Origin: Aptenodytes patagonicus
Taxonomy: Eukaryota; Chordata; Aves; Sphenisciformes; Spheniscidae
Direction of reading: 5' to 3'
NCBI RefSeq assembly: GCF_965638725.1
Contig: NC_134956.1
Span: forward strand, 25,417,047 to 25,481,046
DNA length: 64,000 nucleotides
The notes under the pieces were generated by a model. The model saw only the letters and a program-made list of their open reading frames with translations, had not been told where the DNA came from and did no database searches. Below are positions 59,101 through 64,000 of this stretch, one piece after another. The number at the start of each line of letters is the position of its first letter. The stretch's first letter is position 1. The position numbers and the translations under genes were made by a program.

Positions 59101-59824
59101 CTGGAGTACCAGGATCCTCTTTTCCAGCACCACCTCTGGCAGAAGTACATGGGAGTATTGTACTGGCACAGAACAAGGTCAAGGAGGGCAAAAGCTCAGT
59201 ATTGCAGTACTGCAACACTCCAATAACATTAATACATAACAATTCTTGTATCATTTCTCACTGCATACATTCTGATATGTTAATGGTATCTTTATATTAT
59301 CTATCAGTAACAATGACCCACTGTGCAGCATTCCCAAAGGCTAACTTTACCCTAAATAGGCTAGTCTCCCACTGGCTCCTAAATATGGCGGGGGGAGAGG
59401 GGGGGTGGGGGAATGCCCTTGGAGATGACCATCTTCGGTGTTCTGTTGACAATGTCTGCCCATTTGCTATGGCTAGAGCTCAGGAGACTTGTATACATAG
59501 GCTAAATTTAACCTCTGCAAATATTCCTGACTACATCATCAATACAATTATTATATACAGCCAACTAGTCATCACCAAATACATGCTGAGGGAGAAAAAG
59601 AGTTTTAGTCGGCACTAAAAATGATCTGTTCTCACAAAATTTAAAGGAAGTCTTCCATAGACTTTAGCATGTTTTTGTATAAACCTAAGTGGGAGGAGGA
59701 GGAGAAGAAAAAGAAGATGCAATAGTTCGTTACTTAATCAATGGACTTTTACCTGAATGCGTTGTGGTGAAGCTACAGAGGAGTCTGTGGAAATTATCTG
59801 GATACGTTGGGAAGGGCTGGTCAT
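37928..59824 (-). CDS. NR2C2: NR2C2, orphan nuclear receptor TR4, complete, 13 coding exons
   Basis: Nuclear receptor of subfamily 2 group C that binds direct repeats of AGGTCA and activates or represses target genes, alone or with NR2C1 (family knowledge). Exons complement join(37928-38102, 40356-40461, 42018-42155, 45053-45192, 45705-45826, 46844-47021, 48626-48759, 49188-49281, 50949-51096, 53242-53421, 54479-54581, 55801-56001, 59753-59824) sum to 1791 nt, 596 residues, the human TR4 length. N-terminal AF-1 region with repeated RIQI(V/I) motifs; DNA-binding domain with fingers C117/C120/C134/C137 and C153/C159/C169/C172 and P-box CEGCKG (134-139); hinge about 190-350; ligand-binding domain about 370-590. 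All introns are GT-AG. The N-terminus distinguishes it from NR2C1. The promoter is not in the window. Confidence 0.97.
40091..40128. repeat. Poly(A)/poly(C) low-complexity tract
   Basis: 17 A, a short spacer, a C-run, then another A-run, in an NR2C2 intron. Confidence 0.8.
40356..40461 (-). CDS. NR2C2: NR2C2 coding exon 12
   Basis: Residues 504-538: [20 protein letters not shown], then [15 protein letters not shown]. Acceptor TTTCTTTAG, donor AG/GTATTT. Confidence 0.95.
41169..41186. repeat. Poly(A) tract, 18 A
   Basis: Homopolymer followed by an A/C-rich stretch up to the hairpin at 41208, in an NR2C2 intron. Confidence 0.85.
41208..41234. repeat. Perfect 11-bp inverted repeat, 5-nt loop
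   Basis: TAACAAGATAC (41208-41218) and GTATCTTGTTA (41224-41234) pair exactly around TCCTT. Located in an NR2C2 intron, shortly after an 18-A tract (41169-41186). Confidence 0.85.
42018..42155 (-). CDS. NR2C2: NR2C2 coding exon 11
   Basis: Residues 458-503: [46 protein letters not shown]. Acceptor CTTTTTGTAG, donor G/GTAAGG. Confidence 0.96.
45053..45192 (-). CDS. NR2C2: NR2C2 coding exon 10
   Basis: Residues 411-457: [47 protein letters not shown]. The acceptor is TTTATAG, which restores the Gly-Gln pair; the AG four bases further in would break frame. Donor G/GTATGT. The frame stays open about 61 codons into the following intron. Confidence 0.95.
45705..45826 (-). CDS. NR2C2: NR2C2 coding exon 9
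   Basis: Residues 371-410: [40 protein letters not shown], helix 3-5 signature of the ligand-binding domain. Acceptor TTTTGCAG behind a long T-run, donor GG/GTAAAT. Confidence 0.96.
46844..47021 (-). CDS. NR2C2: NR2C2 coding exon 8
   Basis: Residues 311-370: [20 protein letters not shown] (hinge, variable), [28 protein letters not shown]. Acceptor TTTTTTCAG, donor AAG/GTATGT. Confidence 0.96.
48009..48064. repeat. C/A-rich low-complexity tract
   Basis: Units of CCCCAAA and AAAAACCCC in an NR2C2 intron. Confidence 0.8.
48626..48759 (-). CDS. NR2C2: NR2C2 coding exon 7
   Basis: Residues 267-310: [44 protein letters not shown]. Acceptor CCTTTTTAG, donor CG/GTATGC. Confidence 0.96.
49188..49281 (-). 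CDS. NR2C2: NR2C2 coding exon 6
   Basis: Residues 235-266: [32 protein letters not shown]. Acceptor TTGAACAG, donor AAG/GTATTA. Confidence 0.96.
50949..51096 (-). CDS. NR2C2: NR2C2 coding exon 5
   Basis: Residues 186-234: [49 protein letters not shown]. Hinge just after the DNA-binding domain. Acceptor TTTATGTAG, donor CG/GTGAGT. Confidence 0.96.
53242..53421 (-). CDS. NR2C2: NR2C2 coding exon 4 (most of the DNA-binding domain)
   Basis: Residues 126-185: [20 protein letters not shown] with the P-box, then second finger C153/C159/C169/C172 and [14 protein letters not shown]. Acceptor GTTTCCTAG, donor T/GTGAGT. Confidence 0.97.
54479..54581 (-). CDS. NR2C2: NR2C2 coding exon 3 (start of first zinc finger)
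   Basis: Residues 92-125: [20 protein letters not shown], then [14 protein letters not shown] with C117 and C120. The intron after it splits the first zinc finger, as is usual in this receptor group. Donor G/GTAAGG. Confidence 0.96.
55801..56001 (-). CDS. NR2C2: NR2C2 coding exon 2
   Basis: Residues 25-91: [58 protein letters not shown]. Acceptor TGTTTTACAG, donor CAG/GTAAAT. Exactly 67 codons, phase 0 at both ends, so skipping it would keep frame. Confidence 0.96.
56198..56222. repeat. (AT)n microsatellite
   Basis: About 12 AT units with one interruption, in an NR2C2 intron beside the CR1 element. Confidence 0.85.
56471..57410 (-). mobile_element. CR1 LINE retrotransposon, 5'-truncated, minus orientation
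   Basis: About 940 bp in the intron between NR2C2 coding exons 1 and 2, same strand as the gene. The 3' end (AATCATAGAAT on the plus strand) is at the left. ORF2 remnants: [20 protein letters not shown] and [14 protein letters not shown] at 57152-56952, then [20 protein letters not shown] and [12 protein letters not shown] at 56846-56553. The two pieces share a frame but are separated by stop codons. Sequence differs clearly from the 34-kb copy, so it is another CR1 subfamily or age class. Confidence 0.93.
58827..58870. repeat. Two overlapping perfect inverted repeats
   Basis: AAGTGAAT (58827-58834) pairs with ATTCACTT (58838-58845) around GAT. CTTATGAACTTC (58843-58854) pairs with GAAGTTCATAAG (58859-58870) around ACAA. 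The two stems share bases 58843-58845, so both cannot form fully at once. NR2C2 intron. Confidence 0.9.
58985..59215. other. Unidentified GC-richer patch in NR2C2 intron 1
   Basis: About 230 bp noticeably richer in G+C than its flanks. The minus-strand frame has Gly/Pro/Trp/Ser-rich text ([18 protein letters not shown]) but no family I recognise. It could be an old repeat fragment or LTR piece. Confidence 0.4.
59390..59411 (+). other. G-quadruplex-capable G-run
   Basis: Runs of 6, 7 and 5 G separated by AGA and T satisfy the G3N1-7 pattern, with the 7-G run supplying two tracts. It is on the strand opposite to NR2C2 sense, that is, the transcribed template. Confidence 0.6.
59753..59824 (-). 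CDS. NR2C2: NR2C2 coding exon 1 (start codon)
   Basis: Residues 1-24: [20 protein letters not shown] then QRIQ. The ATG at 59824-59822 matches the mammalian TR4 start. Donor CAG/GTAAAA. Confidence 0.95.
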
Positions 59825-59863
59825 CACTGGAGATTCAGATAGTGAAGTCTGAACAGTCTGCAC
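59825..59863 (-). other. NR2C2: 5' leader part of NR2C2 coding exon 1
   Basis: The exon begins after acceptor TTATTTACAG. The 13 codons from there to the ATG (VQTVQTSLSESPV) are open and in frame, so an upstream exon with its own ATG could extend the protein. The usual 5' UTR reading is preferred. Confidence 0.7.
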
Positions 59864-62800
59864 CTGTAAATAACATACAGAATTTTAATTTACTGTTACA
59901 GTACTGAACACTTAAAAATATCTATGTTTATTAGAGATCAGATAGCCCTATAGCATGGAATCTAAATTTAGTGGAAAGGTTACAGTCATTAAACCAACTT
60001 GGATTTGTTTTCAATGAATTATCAGAATATTGGCTTTTTTGGGGAACAGAATGAATTTGATACAATGACCAAAGCCACAAAACCAAACCACCCCCCCCCC
60101 CAATAAATCACTGAATAATTACTATGTGATCCTTCAGCTTACTGAAATGCAGAAATACTTTTTTCAACTTTCGATTATACATTTGCCTCATTTTTTGCTT
60201 CTGTAAAAACAAAATACACCGTATACACAATAATGTATAATGTTACCTATTTCACCTTTTAATAATTTTAAAGTATTTTATGAACTAATTTTTTAATTTT
60301 CAGGTAGCCCAAATTTAGAAAAGCTTTCTCTAGGCCCCTAAATAAAAATGTCCTCAACCACAGGAACATATATGGGACAACAGATAGATGGAATCTGCTG
60401 GAAGAGTGTACAGAACTCCCATCTGACCAAACTGGCCTTTAGTTTTTATGTCTCTGACCTTATTTCATCTATGAAGCCTTCTGAAAGTGTGGTGTCTATA
60501 CAGCTCACTTGGAGACAACAGTGATTTCATTTTTCAAGTAAGAAAAATTTTAACTGTCCAATATATTTAAGGTAAACAGTTAAAATTAAGATGGCTGGAT
60601 ATCTGTGTTTTAGACAGTAGAATAAATTAGAATTCCAGTTGTGCTCATATCCTCTCTCCCTTTTTATTGTGCCCCAATTTCTGTTTTTCTACTTCAGAGT
60701 GGTGCAGACTTTTTCTGGAATCTATGCTCCAACAGATCACTAATATACTCAGCATGTATTCAGGTGTATGTGGTTAATTCTTGTTATTCTAGTGAGGATT
60801 TCACTAGCATGACAAAGATTAAATTTGGCACTACAACTGAATACTACTGTTTCTTGTTCTATTCCATATCTCTCTAGAGCACCAAACTATAATGCAAATC
60901 TAGTTCTGAATACCTAGAAAAAGCCTGAAAAACACCCCTTGCATAGCTATTTTCAGAGCAAAACTGTTAAATTCAACATGCAAGATAACATTGGTTAGAC
61001 AGCCTTTATCTTCTGTTTACAGAAGGGATATGGCATTGGCAGTGTACATTTACACACATAATTCTACAGTTGTGCGTATTTAGATTTTGTGCTTGTTCAT
61101 CCTCAGATTTATTGATGCAACTGTTAGTACTAATCGTTCCTTCTTAATAATTGTAAATGTAATATAAATGAAGCACTTGTATTCTAGTCCTTACAGTCAG
61201 CTCACAGGTAGAAAGGTACTGCTTGCCACTTCCCACAGCCATCTAGTCCCATTTTTATTAAGCTTAGGATATACAGATGCTTGTAAAAAGTACCTTATTT
61301 AGTATTATTGGGTTTTTTTCAGATATAAACATGAGCTGAAGCTATTATAAGAGTCTTTAACACAGAGAAGCATCTGCAGATGTAGATGTCTATATGTATT
61401 TTTTTCACTATTGGTACATGCATTTTTGCCATTCTTAGTTTGGAACCTGACCACACAAAAAATTGGGCTTAACCAAACAAAATCAAAACAAGATATATCA
61501 AAATTATCCTGGAAGTTCTTGAAGAATTAGAACATGGTTAGTTCCAGATCTCTTTTTGTTTCTTTGTTTTCAATGAAGTAGAGGGAAAGCTAAATCAGTC
61601 TGCTACTCCTAATATAGTAACTTGGAAGAAAATTACATATGCTTATTTGTGCTGTACTCATTACAAAAGCTCTGCTTTCTTGGTGCATTTCACAAGTCAC
61701 TAGCCTGTGACATGGCTCAATGTTTTGACTCTTGTGAGAAAATTCAAAACAAAGGAGAGAATTCTGCCATACACTGCATATGTTCACCAGTATTTTCAAA
61801 AAGTTGCAAAAATATTTGAACAACAGTTAGTGCACACAAAACGCTAGTACTTTGGTGTAGACTACAGCAACTCCAGAGTGACATTGCTGTCCACAATCAA
61901 CAGCACAACATGGATACTGTTGCAGTCACATTCTTTATTGAAAGTTATTACATAAAGATGGAAAAACACAGTAATATTTAAAAGACTGCCGACAGCAAAT
62001 TTTACATATGCAGCATATCTGAATAACAAGCACTGTAAATTCTTACAATACAATATAAATTTATGCAGACATTCCATTTCAATTGGGATAAAATACTGCA
62101 GTGATGTACTCTATAAAAAGAATGAACAGAGTATGGCACTACTGATTTCTTCTACACTCAGTTTAACCCATAGCTACTTATTTGAAAACAATGCATATAG
62201 GCCAAAACTCTGTTCTTTGGAAAAATGTTCTATAATGTCAATGACTTAGCAGCCTGCATTTTTACTTAAGTCTGCCTAATGCTAAATAAATCTTACTTAC
62301 ATTTTAAAACATTTTGCATTTTGATGATTTCATAATTTCAAATAATTTTATATTGTAAATTGTATCATTTACAATACTTGTAAATTGTGATTATAAACAA
62401 TAATTTGGGTTTTCATAAACACCCCCTAAGTACATATTTACATTGTCCCACAGAAGCTATAAGACTGTGTTTAGTGTATGACTGATTATAATAATTGCAT
62501 TCTATATGGGAATTTGAGAGTATCAAATTAGTGTTTAATATCTGCAGTGACATGTGGCCAAAACCAGGAAGCTCACAAGTTGTTTTTATTAAATCCCCTT
62601 TTAAACAATCTTGGAATGATTTGTTTATCAAAACTTCTATAGCTGGACAACCAAGTAGTGTCAATTTAGTCATTATTTAAACTTGCATGGAAAAATCTTA
62701 ATTTTGTAAGCTTTCCTGTTTAATATACAAAAAAGTTCATTTGTGATGTGAAGAAAGAAAAAAACAGTTTGGATAGCAAGGAAGATTTACTGCAGTTTCT

Positions 62801-64000
62801 TTGGGGAAGCAAAGGTGTTAAAATACACAGCACTTAATGAAGCCATACTGTTCTACTCTCCTATTGCCTGTACCATAATAGTCCCATATACTATAAAAGT
62901 AAAACCTAAATCGAACATACTATCTCTAATTATCTTTAATACACAGGTCACAAAAGTTGCATGATAAATGAGGAAAATATACAGGAGAGATGTAGAAATA
63001 GTGGAATCTTCTAATTATTGGATGATAGAAGGCATCCAGCAGCAGAAAACGAGATACCTAGTCGAGGAAAAAAAAACAAGACTCCCAAAGTCAAGACTCT
63101 TAGAGGACACATTTGAACAATGATCTCCTTATCTTCCATACCAAATTATTATCTAAGCTATGCACCCTGTAAAAGGTCTAAATTAGAGAAAGAAGATCTT
63201 TTAAAACTCTTTTCCAGTTCTTTCACCCTCAATTATAGAATCCTTAGCCTTTTTTTGAAGCATCTTCAAACCTTACACCACGATGCACTGCGGGCAACTT
63301 GGAAATAAATAGAGATATCTATTTTTCCATGTTGTTCAAGGATTTATAGCAACTTATAAAAAGAATGCCAGTATATATATGGTAACTGCACCGAAATTCT
63401 TCTGTAAACATTTTGGGACTAAACAACCATTTATTTTTTCTGGGTTTGTAAAGTACCTGCTGCAAAGGGGTCCTAGTGTACAACAGTGGTTCCACGTACC
63501 ATGTCAATAGGAAAACTAGTGCTTTATGCTTTAAAACACTTTCTCAGTTTTTATAGAATGGACCACGTCCTCATGTAAAGGTGATTTTCACTGATCAACT
63601 CCAGTCTCCTTTAATATGAGTTATTTCTCATCCTCACTGCATGACTAGTTGGTTATCTTAAGTCTAACAGTCAGTTCTCTATAAAGTTGGGTAAGTTTGA
63701 GACCAGCTGCCATAATATGCCGATATGTCATTTTCATGTTTAAATATTCAAGAACATATATTTATTAAACTGAAAACAGACAATATCCTAGTCTTCTCTT
63801 CTGAGAAGATATGGTGCACCAATGGAGAATAATTTGTCTAATACCAATAAATGCTTCAGTGTGCACATGTAATTTATTTTTATAATTAACACGCATACAT
63901 AGGATGGTGTAGGACTCTGAAATGCAAAATTTTACCTTCTTTTCAGGCTTGCCTACTTAATACTCAGTGGAATAACAACAGCTTTATATTTCTGACTGCT
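59864..64000 (-). other. NR2C2: NR2C2 upstream intron, no exon recognised
   Basis: AT-rich sequence with short chance frames only. A C-run lies at about 60089-60101. No CpG island or promoter is present, so the NR2C2 transcription start should lie beyond the right edge. Confidence 0.5.

Noticed and set aside
59202-59618. 138-codon plus-strand open frame beside NR2C2 coding exon 1
   Set aside because: The translation is unlike any family I know and spans the G-run; a chance frame.
61921-62160. Sequence resembling the 3' end of a minus-strand transcript (AATAAAG near 61930)
   Set aside because: Only the hexamer supports it. Such hexamers are frequent in this AT-rich intron and no coding exon lies to its right.
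1-64000. CRISPR arrays, operons, ribosome-binding sites, tRNA or rRNA genes, integrated viruses with coding capacity
   Set aside because: The window is vertebrate genomic DNA with spliced genes. No regularly spaced repeats, cloverleaf sequences or viral coding regions were seen; the only retroviral trace is the solo LTR.

Overview
The window is vertebrate nuclear DNA, almost certainly from a bird. It has GT-AG spliced genes, CpG-island promoters, two CR1 retrotransposon fragments with the typical avian CR1 3' tail, and one solo LTR of a kind I know from many neoavian genomes. Three protein-coding genes can be reconstructed exon by exon: RBSN (rabenosyn-5, also ZFYVE20), MRPS25 and NR2C2 (TR4). 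They are neighbours on human chromosome 3p25, so this is a conserved syntenic block.

Layout. 1-6.9 kb: no recognisable gene; a good CTCF-like motif lies near 3.73 kb. 7.0-8.35 kb: CpG island and promoter of RBSN. 8205-21809 (+): the complete RBSN coding region, 11 coding exons, 776 residues; a solo ERVL-like LTR sits in its last intron. 21.8-24.25 kb: probable RBSN 3' UTR. 25457-26784 (-): complete MRPS25, 4 exons, 173 residues, with a CpG-island promoter at 26.3-27.1 kb. RBSN and MRPS25 are convergent and their 3' ends are about 1 kb apart. 27.1-37.9 kb: AT-rich DNA, part of which is probably a long NR2C2 3' UTR, holding a CR1 fragment at 33.9-34.7 kb. 37928-59824 (-): complete NR2C2 coding region, 13 coding exons, 596 residues, with a second CR1 in its first coding intron. 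59.9-64 kb: upstream NR2C2 intron sequence; the NR2C2 promoter and 5' non-coding exons were not found and probably lie beyond the right edge.

The three genes do unrelated jobs: early-endosome recycling (RBSN), mitochondrial translation (MRPS25) and nuclear-receptor transcription control (NR2C2). All exon joins keep frame, all introns used are GT-AG, and no stop or frameshift breaks any of the three, so all look functional. I did not find an undescribed biological system. The points most worth a second look are the orientation of MRPS25 relative to mammals as I remember it, a shortened linker at the RBSN exon 10/11 join, a 20-codon uORF before RBSN, the intronic LTR, a pair of overlapping perfect hairpins near 58.85 kb, and the CTCF-like site.
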